This document shows positions 52,878-61,516 of a stretch of 64,000 nucleotides of DNA, piece after piece. How positions within the stretch are numbered: position 1 is the first letter of the stretch; the number at the start of each line of letters is the position of its first letter. Origin of the DNA: Acidovorax sp. NB1 (lineage in GTDB: Bacteria > Pseudomonadota > Gammaproteobacteria > Burkholderiales > Burkholderiaceae_C); the NCBI RefSeq assembly GCF_005405905.1, contig NZ_BJHU01000013.1, positions 1 through 64,000 on the forward strand. Reading direction: 5' to 3'. The translations under genes were made by a program, and so were the position numbers. The notes below the pieces were generated by a model that worked only from the letters and a program-made list of their open reading frames with translations, searched no databases and had not been told where the DNA came from.

Positions 52878-53882
52878 TCAGGCCACTGCGTTCAGGCTGC
52901 TGGCGTTGGAGGATGAGGTGGTACTCCAGCCATTGGCGGCCAGCGCGTACTGCTGCCGGGCAAAGTCGGCCAGCCGCGCCAGGTCGGTGCGGCCGCCAGA
53001 CTCGCTGCTGCCGGTGGCTGACTGCGCCTGGCGGGTCAGCTGGTCGATGAAGGCCTGCGACTCGGTGGTGCTGATGCTGGCGTCGCCATCGGTGTCGATG
53101 GCGTTGAACAGCGCTGTGATCGCGTCCTGCTCCACGCTGCTGGTGCCACCGGCCAGGCGCTCGGCGGCCGAGACCACGCCGTCCTCGTTGGTGTCCAGCG
53201 GGTCGTAGCTGGTGGCCTGGCTGCTGCCCGATGCACCTGCCGCGCCGCCAGCACCACCCGGTCCACCCGGCCTCTCAGGAGGCGGTGGCATGCCGCCCAT
53301 GGCCTGCATGCCACCCGCTTCTCCGCCTGCGCCCGAGGGGCGGCCTGCGTCGAACTCGGCTTCGCTCAGGCTGCCGTCGCCGTCCGCATCCAGCTGGCTG
53401 AACACCTCGTCGCTGCTCACGCCCATTTGGCTGGCCGTGCCGCCGGACATGGCCTCCAGCAGCGCCTGCAATTCGGTCTTGCTCACGCTGCCGTCGCCAT
53501 CGCTGTCCACCTTGCCAAACAGATCGTCGCCCGCCCGGCCGGTGCCGCTGCTGCTGTCGCCACTGCGTGACTGGGCAAAGGCCATGGTGGAGGGGGGCGG
53601 GGGCAGCACGCTTTGGATGGTCTGGCCCAGCTCGTCGGCGTTGAGGCTGCCGTCGCCGTCCGCGTCGTACTGCTTCACCAGGTCGGCTGCGCTGGTCTGG
53701 CTGCTCACGCCGGTCTTTTTGGCTACATCGTCCAGCAGGCCCTGCAGTTCGGTGTCGCTCACGCCGCCGCTGCCGTCGGCATCGATTTTGGACAGCAGCC
53801 GCTCCGGCGACGGCGCCGGGCGCGATGCCCGCTGCACGCTCGCACTGGACCAGGCACTGCTGACGCTACTGATGGTCGTCAT
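52878..53882 (-). CDS. Six-EF-hand calcium-binding protein
   Basis: The 334-residue protein has six EF-hand loops of the DxDxDG type at about residues 34-45, 73-84, 126-137, 165-176, 230-241 and 263-274. The first four are near-ideal and the last two slightly altered (DTNEDG, DTDGDA). Loops are separated by Ser/Gly- and Pro/Gly-rich linkers (185-225). There is no Sec signal peptide; the Ser-rich N-terminus resembles some non-classically secreted proteins, but location is unknown. It is divergent from an OmpR-type two-component system with 254 bases between, suggesting regulation by it. Confidence 0.9.
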   Translation of the reverse strand: MTTISSVSSAWSSASVQRASRPAPSPERLLSKIDADGSGGVSDTELQGLLDDVAKKTGVSSQTSAADLVKQYDADGDGSLNADELGQTIQSVLPPPPSTMAFAQSRSGDSSSGTGRAGDDLFGKVDSDGDGSVSKTELQALLEAMSGGTASQMGVSSDEVFSQLDADGDGSLSEAEFDAGRPSGAGGEAGGMQAMGGMPPPPERPGGPGGAGGAAGASGSSQATSYDPLDTNEDGVVSAAERLAGGTSSVEQDAITALFNAIDTDGDASISTTESQAFIDQLTRQAQSATGSSESGGRTDLARLADFARQQYALAANGWSTTSSSNASSLNAVA

Positions 53883-53903
53883 CGTCGTTCCTTTCGTTCC
53901 AAG

Positions 53904-53925
53904 GGAGGGCCCTGCCGGGCCCTCC
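53904..53925 (-). promoter_or_regulatory. Perfect hairpin in the EF-hand gene leader
   Basis: GGAGGGCCC and its exact complement enclose a four-base loop 22 bases before the EF-hand start codon, next to the ribosome site. It has no T-run on either side, so it may affect translation or mRNA stability. Confidence 0.5.
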
Positions 53926-53991
53926 ACAGCGGAAGCCCTCGGCCATGGCCCAAGCCCATTTTTTGGGGGGCGTGTCTCCGGGGTTTGTCCG

Positions 53992-54015
53992 CTTTGTACC
54001 AAGGCCGATACAAAG
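53992..54015. promoter_or_regulatory. Inverted repeat operator candidate in the EF-hand/response-regulator gap
   Basis: CTTTGTA and TACAAAG are separated by ten bases. A direct TTTGTCC/TTTGTACC pair overlaps it, a layout fitting a dimeric OmpR-type binding site. Confidence 0.5.
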
Positions 54016-54083
54016 GGCGCCCGCAAGGCCCGAACAAGGGGGCAAATCCCCGCCAGATCGGGCCGAGGGCGGTGGGGGGGGCT

Positions 54084-54118
54084 CCCTAAACTTAGGGCGT
54101 TCTTCTTGGGGCGTTCTT
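54084..54118 (+). promoter_or_regulatory. Palindrome and direct repeats before the response-regulator gene
   Basis: CCCTAA-AC-TTAGGG is a perfect palindrome at 54084-54097. Two exact GGGCGTTCTT copies follow at 54095-54104 and 54109-54118, 14 bases apart. They lie 19-53 bases before the start and may control autoregulation. Confidence 0.45.
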
Positions 54119-54136
54119 TGGCGCCCGTGCCTGCCC

Positions 54137-54865
54137 ATGCAACACATCCTGGTGGTGGACGACGATGTCGAGATCACCACGCTGCTCACCGAATACCTCA
54201 CCCGCTTTGGGTATGCCGCCCACGCGGCCTGCGACGCAGCGGCGATGCGCGCGCAGATGCTGGCGCACCCCATCGGCCTGGTGGTGCTGGACGTGATGCT
54301 GCCCGGCACCGATGGCATCACGCTGGCCCGCGAGCTGCGCGAGCGCTCCCGGGTGCCCATCATCATGCTCACTGCCCGTGCCAACCCCTATGACTGTGTG
54401 CTGGGGCTGGAGATGGGGGCTGACGACTACATGGGCAAACCCTTCGAGCCGCGCGAGCTGGTGGCGCGCATCCAGACGGTGCTGCGCCGCACCGGCGGCG
54501 AGGGCGCACCGGCCCGCCAAGGGCCTGACGAGGTGGTGCGTTTTGACGGCTGGACGCTGCACAGCATCGAGCGGCACCTGGTCTCCCCGCAGGGCATGGT
54601 CGTGCCGCTGTCCAACGCCGAGTTCCGCCTGCTATGCACCTTCCTGCGCATGCCGCGCCGCATCTTCAGCCGCGACCAGCTCATGGAGCAGGCCCGGGGC
54701 CGGGCCATGGACGCGTTCGAGCGCAGCATCGACCTGCTGGTCTCGCGCCTGCGCAGCAAGCTCGCGGACGACCCGCGCTCACCCTCGATGATCCGCACCG
54801 TGCGGGGCGCCGGTTACCTGTTTCACGTGCAGTCGCTGCAGGGGCAGGTGGGGTGGCCGCATTGA
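54137..54865 (+). CDS. OmpR-family response regulator
   Basis: The 242-residue protein has a receiver domain with D8-D10, phospho-acceptor D52 and K101. A trans_reg_C winged helix follows (about 140-235), ending in IRTVRGAGYLFH. The ATG at 54137 starts directly at the receiver; the longer upstream frame is non-coding. It overlaps the kinase gene start by 13 bases, so both are made together. It probably controls the divergent EF-hand gene and itself. Confidence 0.94.
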   Translation: MQHILVVDDDVEITTLLTEYLTRFGYAAHAACDAAAMRAQMLAHPIGLVVLDVMLPGTDGITLARELRERSRVPIIMLTARANPYDCVLGLEMGADDYMGKPFEPRELVARIQTVLRRTGGEGAPARQGPDEVVRFDGWTLHSIERHLVSPQGMVVPLSNAEFRLLCTFLRMPRRIFSRDQLMEQARGRAMDAFERSIDLLVSRLRSKLADDPRSPSMIRTVRGAGYLFHVQSLQGQVGWPH

Positions 54866-55986
54866 GAGCAGGGCGCCTGGGCACCTTGGCCCGGCGCGGG
54901 CTGCCGGACACCCTGTTCGGGCGTCTCGCGCTGCTGCTCATCGTGGCGGTGATCGCGAGCCATGTGCTGGCCCTCACGCTGATGTTTGAACTGCGCCCGG
55001 CCCACCCGGAGCACCCTCCGGGCCCGCCCGGCCTGCCGCCCCCTGCGATGGCGGCCGATGGGCGGCCCCTGCCACCGCCCGGCCCGGGGCCCCGTGGCGA
55101 GCGGCCTGGCTTCTGGAACGCGCCGCCCGCGCTGCAACTGGGCCTGCTGCTGGACATCAGCGTGCGCCTGGCCGCGCTGGTGGCCGTGGCCTGGTGGGCA
55201 GCGCGCTGGCTGTCGCGCCCCATGCACCGGCTGGCCACCGCCGCGCAGGAGCTGGGGCGCAACATCCACCGCCCCCCACTGCCCGAGGACGGCACGCTGG
55301 AGTGCCGCGACGCCAGCCGGGTTTTCAACCAGATGCAGGCGCATATCCGCCAGCAACTGGCCGAGCGCGACCGCTTTGTGGCGGCCGTGTCGCACGACCT
55401 GCGCACGCCCCTGACGCGGCTTCGCCTGCGCACCGAAAGCCTGGGCGACGCCCGCGCGCAGCAGCTGTTTCGCCGCGACATTGCAGAGATGGACGCCATG
55501 ATCGCCTCCACGCTGGACTACCTGCGCGGCGTGGCGGGCGCCGAGGCCTGGGTGTTGCTCGACGTGCAGGCGCTGGCAGAAAGCATGGCTGACGACCAGA
55601 TGGCCATGGGCCACCGGGTCACGGTGGCCGGGCAGGCGGCGCCCCTGCGTGTGCAGGCCGTGGCGCTGCGGCGCTGTCTGGACAACCTGGTGGGCAATGC
55701 CGTGCGCTACGGCGGCAGCGCCGAGGTCACGCTGCACGATGCGGCCGACGCGTTGACCATCGAGGTGCGCGACCACGGCCCGGGCCTGCCGCCGGAGGAG
55801 TTGGAGCGGGTCCTGGAGCCCTTCTACCGTGTCGAGGCCTCGCGCAACCGCCAGAGCGGCGGGGCAGGGCTGGGGCTCACCATCGCCAGCGACATCGTGC
55901 GCCGCCATGGGGGCCAGCTGGTGCTGCGCAATGCCGCAGGTGGCGGGCTGGTGGCGGCCGCCCGGTTGCCGCGCACTGCGGCGTGA
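54853..55986 (+). CDS. Sensor histidine kinase of the OmpR-type pair
   Basis: The 377-residue kinase has membrane segments at about 24-44 and 96-118. The periplasmic loop (45-95) is very rich in Pro, Gly and His. A HAMP-like region leads to H181 in VSHDLRTPLTRL, then the N-box NLVGNAVRYG and G-boxes DHGPGLP and GAGLGLTIA. The small Pro/His loop suggests ion or metal sensing rather than an organic ligand (inference). No ATG lies at a suitable place; the GTG at 54853, overlapping the regulator stop, is chosen, and the TTG at 54862 is an alternative. Confidence 0.9.
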   Translation: MAALRAGRLGTLARRGLPDTLFGRLALLLIVAVIASHVLALTLMFELRPAHPEHPPGPPGLPPPAMAADGRPLPPPGPGPRGERPGFWNAPPALQLGLLLDISVRLAALVAVAWWAARWLSRPMHRLATAAQELGRNIHRPPLPEDGTLECRDASRVFNQMQAHIRQQLAERDRFVAAVSHDLRTPLTRLRLRTESLGDARAQQLFRRDIAEMDAMIASTLDYLRGVAGAEAWVLLDVQALAESMADDQMAMGHRVTVAGQAAPLRVQAVALRRCLDNLVGNAVRYGGSAEVTLHDAADALTIEVRDHGPGLPPEELERVLEPFYRVEASRNRQSGGAGLGLTIASDIVRRHGGQLVLRNAAGGGLVAAARLPRTAA

Positions 55987-56006
55987 CCTCGGCGGTCAAC
56001 CAGCAT

Positions 56007-56261
56007 TCAACTGGCGGGCGGTTGCTCCGCGCATTTTGCGAAGCGGGGCTGCAGCACTCCGTTGATGAGCACCTGCTCTTCAAACATGGCGGCCGGGCGC
56101 ACCCACAGCCCCCGCTGGCCGTACAGCGCGCGGTACAGCGTCATGGGCTCCAGGGTTTCGCTGTGGCGCACGGTGTCGATCACCTCGTAGAGCATGCCCT
56201 TGTAGTGGCGGTACAGCCCTGGGGGCGTGCGGATCAGGGCGGGCAGGTCGTCGTCGGTCAT
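56007..56261 (-). CDS. DUF1653 domain protein
   Basis: The 84-residue protein fits DUF1653: PPGLYRHYKGMLYEVIDTVRHSETLEP near the start (about residues 13-39), then MTLYRALYGQRGLWVRPAAMF. Such small beta-rich proteins are widespread and of unknown function. The start is the ATG at 56261, followed by an acidic stretch. It is divergent from the M48 peptidase gene and convergent with the kinase gene. Confidence 0.87.
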   Translation of the reverse strand: MTDDDLPALIRTPPGLYRHYKGMLYEVIDTVRHSETLEPMTLYRALYGQRGLWVRPAAMFEEQVLINGVLQPRFAKCAEQPPAS

Positions 56262-56332
56262 GGTGGCTGTGGGGTTGCTGTGAATGGTTAGGATGGCGGC
56301 TTATAAAAATCCAGCAAGAGTGAGGGACGTCC

Positions 56333-58186
56333 GTGGATCAGGCAGATTTTGTGCACCTGGTGCGCATGAGCGAGCATGCCAGTGCCGACAACAGCCGAGC
56401 GTACCGCCGCAGCGTGGCGGCGTTTGCGGCGCTGGGCTATGCGTGGGTGCTGGGGTGCTTTGCGCTGGCCGTGGGTATTTTGATGTGGGTGGTGCCGCAG
56501 TTGCTGCACGGCCGTTTTCGTCTGGCCCTGGTGTGGGCCTTGTTGGGGGCTGGCGGCCTGCTCTGGGTCAGCCTGCGCGCGCTGTGGGTGCGGTTCGATG
56601 CGCCCGGCGGGGTGGAGATCACGGCGCTGGATGCCCCCGACCTGTTCGAAGCCCTGGCGCGCATTCGCCGCAAGATCAAGGGGCCGCCCATCCACAAGAT
56701 CACGCTGAATGATGAGTTCAACGCCAGCATCCAGCAACTACCGCGTTTTGGCCTGCTGGGCGGCGCCGTCAACCACCTGAGCATCGGCCTGCCTCTGCTG
56801 ATGGCGCTGGACAGGCCGCGTTTTCTGGCCGTGCTGGCCCATGAATACGGGCACCTGCGCGGCGACCATGGCCGGTTTGCTGCCTGGATCTACCGCACGC
56901 GCCTGTCGTGGATGCGCCTGAACCACAGCCTGGCCGACGACGAAGGCCCGGTGGCCGCGGCCACGCAGGCCTTCATGCGCTGGTACTTCCCGCGCTTTTC
57001 GGCCAAGACCTTTGCCCTGGCCCGCCAGGACGAGTACGAGGCCGACCGCATTGCCGGCAAGCTGCTGGGCCGCGACGTGACGGCCGCTGCGCTGGCCGAG
57101 ATCGAGATCCGGGGCGCCTGGCTGCAGGCCGAGTTCTGGGGCAACCACTGGTGTGTGGCGGCCGACAACCCGCTGCCCGTGGGCCCGTACCGCAGCATGC
57201 GCCGCCAGCTGGCCAAGGCCCCGGACGCCGTGTTTGCCAACGATGCACTGCGACAGGCCCTCAAGCGCCTGAGCAGTGTGGACGACACCCACCCCGGCCT
57301 GCGCGATCGCATCGAGGCGCTGGACGTAGCCCCCACCGTGCCGGACTGGTCGCGCGGCAATGCCCTGGCCCTGCTGGGGCCGGATGCCAAACGTTGGGTG
57401 GCGCATTTCGACAAGCAATGGTGCCGCGACAACGCCACCGAGTGGAAGCAGCACCACGCCTGGCTGGGCCGCGTGCGCGCCCGCGCCGAGGCCTTGGGCG
57501 CCTCTACTGCACAGAGCAGTGCCGCCGAACTGGTGGAGCTGGCGCGCCTCAAGCGGCACCTCGACCCGCATGCCGAAGTGCGGGCACTCTACGAGCTGGC
57601 GCTGGAGCGCAGCCCGGACTACCCGGCGGCGCTGCGCGGGCTGGTGCCCTGCCTGCCCGAAGGCGACCGCGAAGCCAAGCTGCAGTTACTGAATCGGGTG
57701 TGGGAGGCGGGCAGCAGCGACCGCTACTGGGCCGCACGCACCGCGCTGGCCGAACTGGAAACCCCGCGCCTGGGGCTGGACCACGACGCTGCCGCCTTCA
57801 AACAATGGCGCAAGCGGCTGGAGCGTGCCCAGGAGTCCGAAGAGCGCGCCTGGGAGGAGTTGTCGGGCACCTCGTTCTTCAGCCAGACCACGCGCAACGA
57901 CCTGAGCGCCTTCGAGCTGGCCGAACTGCAGTCTGAACTGGCACGCTGCGCCCCCCTGGCCCGCTGCTGGCTGGTGCGCAAGAACCTGCGCGAGCACCCG
58001 CAGCGCAGGGCGTATCTGGTGTTTGTGGAACTGCCGGGCCTGGACGACGAAAGCCGCTACCACCTGTGCCGCGCGCTGGAGCGCAACCTGAGCCTGCCTG
58101 GCCCCGCGCTGGTGCTGTGGGCGGGCGAATCGCCCACGCTGCAAGAGATCCAGCGCTCGGCGTTCGAGCCCATCTATACGCGGTGA
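56333..58186 (+). CDS. Membrane M48-family zinc metallopeptidase with long C-terminal region
   Basis: The 617-residue protein has two N-terminal membrane segments (about 27-57 and 64-84) and an M48 domain with the zinc motif HEYGH near residue 166. The third ligand probably lies in EYEADRIAG near 237. About 350 residues follow, helical and TPR-like in places (ALERSPDYPAALRGLV), and may bind substrates. It recalls HtpX/Ste24-like membrane proteases but is longer. The GTG at 56333 is chosen because GAGGGA lies just upstream; an ATG eleven codons in is an alternative. Confidence 0.85.
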   Translation: MDQADFVHLVRMSEHASADNSRAYRRSVAAFAALGYAWVLGCFALAVGILMWVVPQLLHGRFRLALVWALLGAGGLLWVSLRALWVRFDAPGGVEITALDAPDLFEALARIRRKIKGPPIHKITLNDEFNASIQQLPRFGLLGGAVNHLSIGLPLLMALDRPRFLAVLAHEYGHLRGDHGRFAAWIYRTRLSWMRLNHSLADDEGPVAAATQAFMRWYFPRFSAKTFALARQDEYEADRIAGKLLGRDVTAAALAEIEIRGAWLQAEFWGNHWCVAADNPLPVGPYRSMRRQLAKAPDAVFANDALRQALKRLSSVDDTHPGLRDRIEALDVAPTVPDWSRGNALALLGPDAKRWVAHFDKQWCRDNATEWKQHHAWLGRVRARAEALGASTAQSSAAELVELARLKRHLDPHAEVRALYELALERSPDYPAALRGLVPCLPEGDREAKLQLLNRVWEAGSSDRYWAARTALAELETPRLGLDHDAAAFKQWRKRLERAQESEERAWEELSGTSFFSQTTRNDLSAFELAELQSELARCAPLARCWLVRKNLREHPQRRAYLVFVELPGLDDESRYHLCRALERNLSLPGPALVLWAGESPTLQEIQRSAFEPIYTR

Positions 58187-58247
58187 GGGGGCTCAGATCC
58201 GTGCGGTTGGGCGGAAGTCTGGGGTGTGTCCCCACGATGCTGGTCTT

Positions 58248-58349
58248 TGCAACTGGCGCGACCCAGGCCAGTGCCCCCGCGCAAGGGCCGCCCCGCCGCG
58301 CTGGGGGCGTCCCCCTCCGGGGGAAGGCGCCGAAGGCGACTCAGGGGGG
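58248..58349 (-). repeat. Dispersed intergenic repeat (family 2), copy 2, before the rRNA methyltransferase gene
   Basis: On the minus strand it starts CCCCCCTGAG, carries the core GCGCGGCGGGGCGGCCCTTG and ends CGCCAGTTGCA, as copy 1 does at 4528-4653, in the opposite orientation. It lacks the GCATTGC hairpin of copy 1. It ends 23 bases before the gene start. Confidence 0.8.
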
Positions 58350-58372
58350 CTTCAGGGTGGGACAATTGGGGG

Positions 58373-59647
58373 ATGCATCCCAAAGTTCTTCTCGACGCCT
58401 GCGCCGAACTGGTCAGGCTCACCCTCACGTTTGAACACCCCGCCGACGCGGTGGTGTCACGATTTTTCCGCGACAACCGGGGCCTGGGGCCGCGCGAGCG
58501 CGCCACGCTGGCCGAGACGGTCTACACCGTGCTGCGCAAGAAGCTGCTGTTCGACCACATGGCACCCTCGGGGTCGGGCCCCAAGGAACGCCGTCTGGCC
58601 ATCCTGGGCTTCTACGGCCCCCGCGATTTCCTCAAAGGCGCACTGACGGACCAGGAAAAGAACTGGCTGGACCAGTGTGACGCCGTCACGGTGGACGACC
58701 TGATGGAGCGCCATCGCCACAACCTGCCCGAATGGCTGGTCAAGCCCCTCAAGGACCAGCTGGGCGATGGTTTCTGGCCCCTGGTCGGCAGCCTGGCCCA
58801 GAGTGCGCCGCTGGATCTGCGTGTCAACGCCCTCAAGGACAAGCGCGCTGACGTGCAGAAAGAACTGGCCAAGGCGGGCATCAAGGCCCTGCCCACGCCG
58901 TATTCGCCCTGGGGGCTGCGCATTGATGACAAGCCCGCACTGACCAAGCTGGATGCCTTCACCCGTGGTGCCATCGAGGTGCAGGACGAGGGCTCGCAAC
59001 TGCTGGCCCTGCTGCTGGATGCCAAGCGTGGCGAGATGGTGGTGGATTTTTGCGCCGGTGCGGGTGGCAAGACGCTGGCCATTGGCGCCAGCATGCGCAA
59101 CACGGGTCGGCTGTATGCGTTTGACGTGTCGGGCCACCGGCTGGATGCGCTCAAGCCCCGCCTGGCGCGCAGTGGTTTGTCGAATGTGCACCCGGCCGCG
59201 ATTGCGCACGAGCGCGACGAGCGCGTCAAGCGCCTGGCGGGCAAGATCGACCGCGTGCTGGTGGATGCGCCATGTTCCGGCCTGGGCACGCTGCGCCGCA
59301 ACCCCGATCTCAAGTGGCGCCAGACGCCCAAGGCGGTCGAGGAACTGACGGTCAAACAGGCCTCCATCCTGGCCAGTGCGGCGCGCCTGCTCAAGCCCGG
59401 CGGTCGGCTGGTGTATGCCACCTGCAGCATCCTGCCCGAAGAAAACGAAGCGATTGCCGAAGCCTTCAGCGCCGCGCACCCGGATTTCGAACTGCTGGAT
59501 GCGGGCGAACTGCTGGCGCAGCTCAAGGTCGAGGGTGCTACGGGGCTGTGCAGCGGGGGGGCATCGGGCAGTGGTTATCTGCGCCTGTGGCCCCACCTGC
59601 ACCAGACGGATGGTTTTTTTGCTGCGGTCTGGAGCCGCAAGCGCTGA
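58373..59647 (+). CDS. RsmB/NOP-family RNA (cytosine-5) methyltransferase
   Basis: The 424-residue enzyme methylates cytosine-5 in rRNA or tRNA using SAM. The SAM loop is DFCAGAGGKTLAIG near residue 223. The two catalytic-type cysteines lie in DAPCSGLGTLRRNPDLKW (near 298) and YATCSILPEEN (near 348). An N-terminal NusB-like part covers about residues 1-150, as in RsmB. It could be RsmB or a paralogue; no fmt or def gene is adjacent, as rsmB often has. The ATG at 58373 is used; the upstream frame is the dispersed repeat. Confidence 0.92.
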   Translation: MHPKVLLDACAELVRLTLTFEHPADAVVSRFFRDNRGLGPRERATLAETVYTVLRKKLLFDHMAPSGSGPKERRLAILGFYGPRDFLKGALTDQEKNWLDQCDAVTVDDLMERHRHNLPEWLVKPLKDQLGDGFWPLVGSLAQSAPLDLRVNALKDKRADVQKELAKAGIKALPTPYSPWGLRIDDKPALTKLDAFTRGAIEVQDEGSQLLALLLDAKRGEMVVDFCAGAGGKTLAIGASMRNTGRLYAFDVSGHRLDALKPRLARSGLSNVHPAAIAHERDERVKRLAGKIDRVLVDAPCSGLGTLRRNPDLKWRQTPKAVEELTVKQASILASAARLLKPGGRLVYATCSILPEENEAIAEAFSAAHPDFELLDAGELLAQLKVEGATGLCSGGASGSGYLRLWPHLHQTDGFFAAVWSRKR

Positions 59648-59827
59648 AAGCCGGGCGATCTGCACCAACTTTGGGATATGACCTGTTGGCGACAGATGGG
59701 CTGAGAACACGCTCTAAATCAGCGTAAATCCCATGGATACCCCCTGTTATTCAAGGGGGCGTCACTTTAAAATTGGAGACCTGCTTCGCTGGTGAGCGGG
59801 TTCTTTGTAGTAAGGCTTTTGTTGAAT

Positions 59828-61042
59828 ATGCTGTTACCCGATTGGGCTGTGCTTAACGCTGCCATTGACTGGCTGGGCCATGGGTTGTGGAACCTAGCCT
59901 GGTGGCAGATCGTGCTCTACACCCTGGCAACGACCCACATCACCATCGCGGCGGTCACGATCTTCCTGCACCGCGCCCAGGCCCACCGTGCGCTGGACCT
60001 GCATGCCATTCCCTCGCATTTCTTCCGTTTCTGGCTCTGGATCGGCACGGGCATGGTCACCAAGGAATGGGTGGCCATCCACCGCAAGCACCACGCCAAG
60101 TGCGAAACCGTGGACGACCCGCACAGCCCCCAGACGCGTGGGCTGGACACCGTGATGTGGCGTGGCGCTGAGCTGTACCGCGCCGAGTCCAAGAACATGG
60201 AAACCATGAAAAAATTCGGCCATGGCACGCCGGACGACTGGATAGAGCGCAACGTCTACACCCGGTTTGGCTGGCAAGGTGTGGGCCTGATGCTGGTGCT
60301 CGACCTGGCCTTGTTCGGCGCCTTGGGCGCTGCTGTGTGGGCCGTGCAGATGCTCTGGATTCCGTTCTGGGCCGCTGGCGTGGTCAATGGCGTGGGCCAC
60401 TACTGGGGCTACCGCAATTTCGAGGCGCAGGATGCCAGTACCAACCTGTCGCCCTGGGGCATCATCATTGGTGGCGAAGAGCTGCACAACAACCACCACA
60501 CCTACCCCACGTCGGCCAAGTTCTCGGTCAAGCCGTATGAATTTGACATTGGCTGGGTGTACATCAGCCTGATGAAAAAGGTGGGTTGGGCCACAGTGAA
60601 GAAGGTGCCGCCCAAGCTGCAACTGGGCGATGTGAAGCCGGTGGCCGACGAGAAAACGCTGGAGGCCCTGATCGCCAATCGCTACGAAGTCATGGCCGGT
60701 TATGCCCGTGGTGTGCGCCAGGCCTGCAAGGAAGAAATCGCTGCGCTCAAGGCCCGCCAGGCGGATGTCTCGGTGCTCCAGGCTGCCAAGCGCTGGCTGC
60801 CCCGTGATGCCGAGAAGGTGCCAGCCATCGCATTGCCGCAATTGGCCCAGGCGCGTGCTGCTCACCCCGCGCTCGACAAGATGGTCACCATGCGCGAGGA
60901 GCTGCGCCAGCTGTGGCTGAACACCTCCCAATCGCGCGAGCAGCTCACGGCCGACCTGCAGGCCTGGTGCCGCCGTGCGGAAGAAAGCGGGATTTCTGCA
61001 TTGCGCGAGTTTTCGCTGCGGCTGCGGGCTGCGCAGGCCTGA
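59828..61042 (+). CDS. Fatty acid (acyl-CoA/acyl-lipid) desaturase
   Basis: The 404-residue membrane desaturase has the three di-iron histidine boxes: HRAQAH (48-53), HRKHH (85-89) and HNNHH (220-224). Membrane segments lie in between. A C-terminal soluble part of about 150 residues, helical and Ala/Arg-rich, goes beyond the typical catalytic fold. It introduces a double bond into membrane fatty acids, probably delta-9. The ATG at 59828 is chosen; a GTG twelve codons upstream (59792) is an alternative. Confidence 0.92.
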   Translation: MLLPDWAVLNAAIDWLGHGLWNLAWWQIVLYTLATTHITIAAVTIFLHRAQAHRALDLHAIPSHFFRFWLWIGTGMVTKEWVAIHRKHHAKCETVDDPHSPQTRGLDTVMWRGAELYRAESKNMETMKKFGHGTPDDWIERNVYTRFGWQGVGLMLVLDLALFGALGAAVWAVQMLWIPFWAAGVVNGVGHYWGYRNFEAQDASTNLSPWGIIIGGEELHNNHHTYPTSAKFSVKPYEFDIGWVYISLMKKVGWATVKKVPPKLQLGDVKPVADEKTLEALIANRYEVMAGYARGVRQACKEEIAALKARQADVSVLQAAKRWLPRDAEKVPAIALPQLAQARAAHPALDKMVTMREELRQLWLNTSQSREQLTADLQAWCRRAEESGISALREFSLRLRAAQA

Positions 61043-61067
61043 GGCGGCGGCGCTCCGCACCGGATAA

Positions 61068-61099
61068 AAAAAGGCCTTGCCGCTTGGCAAGGCCTTTTT
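61068..61099. terminator. Strong bidirectional terminator after the desaturase gene
   Basis: A perfect 14-bp stem, AAAAAGGCCTTGCC with its complement, has a GCTT loop. The T-run serves the plus strand and the A-run serves the converging minus-strand gene. Confidence 0.9.
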
Positions 61100-61114
61100 C
61101 TTTGGGGTCCATGC

Positions 61115-61516
61115 TCACCGCGCGGTGTGCCATGCGCCGTGATGCCCGGGGTTCTTCGCCGCTTTTTCAGGATGCCTGAGGGCCGCGCGCAGTCTCTGCA
61201 GGATTGTTGTCAGCCGCCCTGGTGCCTCGGATGTTGCTTCCACCAGCTGGAGGTGGGCGGGATGGTGCGAGGGGTTGTGCAGCTGGACCCAGGTGGCCTG
61301 TGTCCGTGCGTTCCATGGCAGGTGTTCGCCTGCCGTCAGCCGCGTGTGCGGCGGGGTGTGCAAGGCCCCACCACAGTCTGCCGGGGCCCAGCGCACGGCC
61401 ACTTCCCCTTGAGATGCGTGCAGCGCGCTGCCAGGCGGCAAGCAGAGCCAGAGGCTCTGGCCAGGGCCCAGAGCAATTGGTGGCGGGGGTGTGGTGGGCG
61501 TGCGGGATGAAAACAT
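61115..61516 (-). CDS. DUF2917-like hypothetical protein
   Basis: The 133-residue protein is predicted beta-rich. Residues of about 10-60 (ALGPGQSLWLCLPPGSALHA) resemble the start of DUF2917 proteins, which are common in Burkholderiales. A His/Pro-rich middle and a basic helical tail (RLRAALRHPEKAAK) follow. The ATG at 61516 is chosen because GGAG lies upstream. It is divergent from a MocR-type regulator gene, so it may be a target. Its function is unknown. Confidence 0.6.
   Translation of the reverse strand: MFSSRTPTTPPPPIALGPGQSLWLCLPPGSALHASQGEVAVRWAPADCGGALHTPPHTRLTAGEHLPWNARTQATWVQLHNPSHHPAHLQLVEATSEAPGRLTTILQRLRAALRHPEKAAKNPGHHGAWHTAR

Noticed and set aside
58956..59700. Frames on the minus strand opposite the rRNA methyltransferase
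   Set aside because: They are antisense shadows; the plus-strand gene has both catalytic cysteine motifs and the SAM loop.
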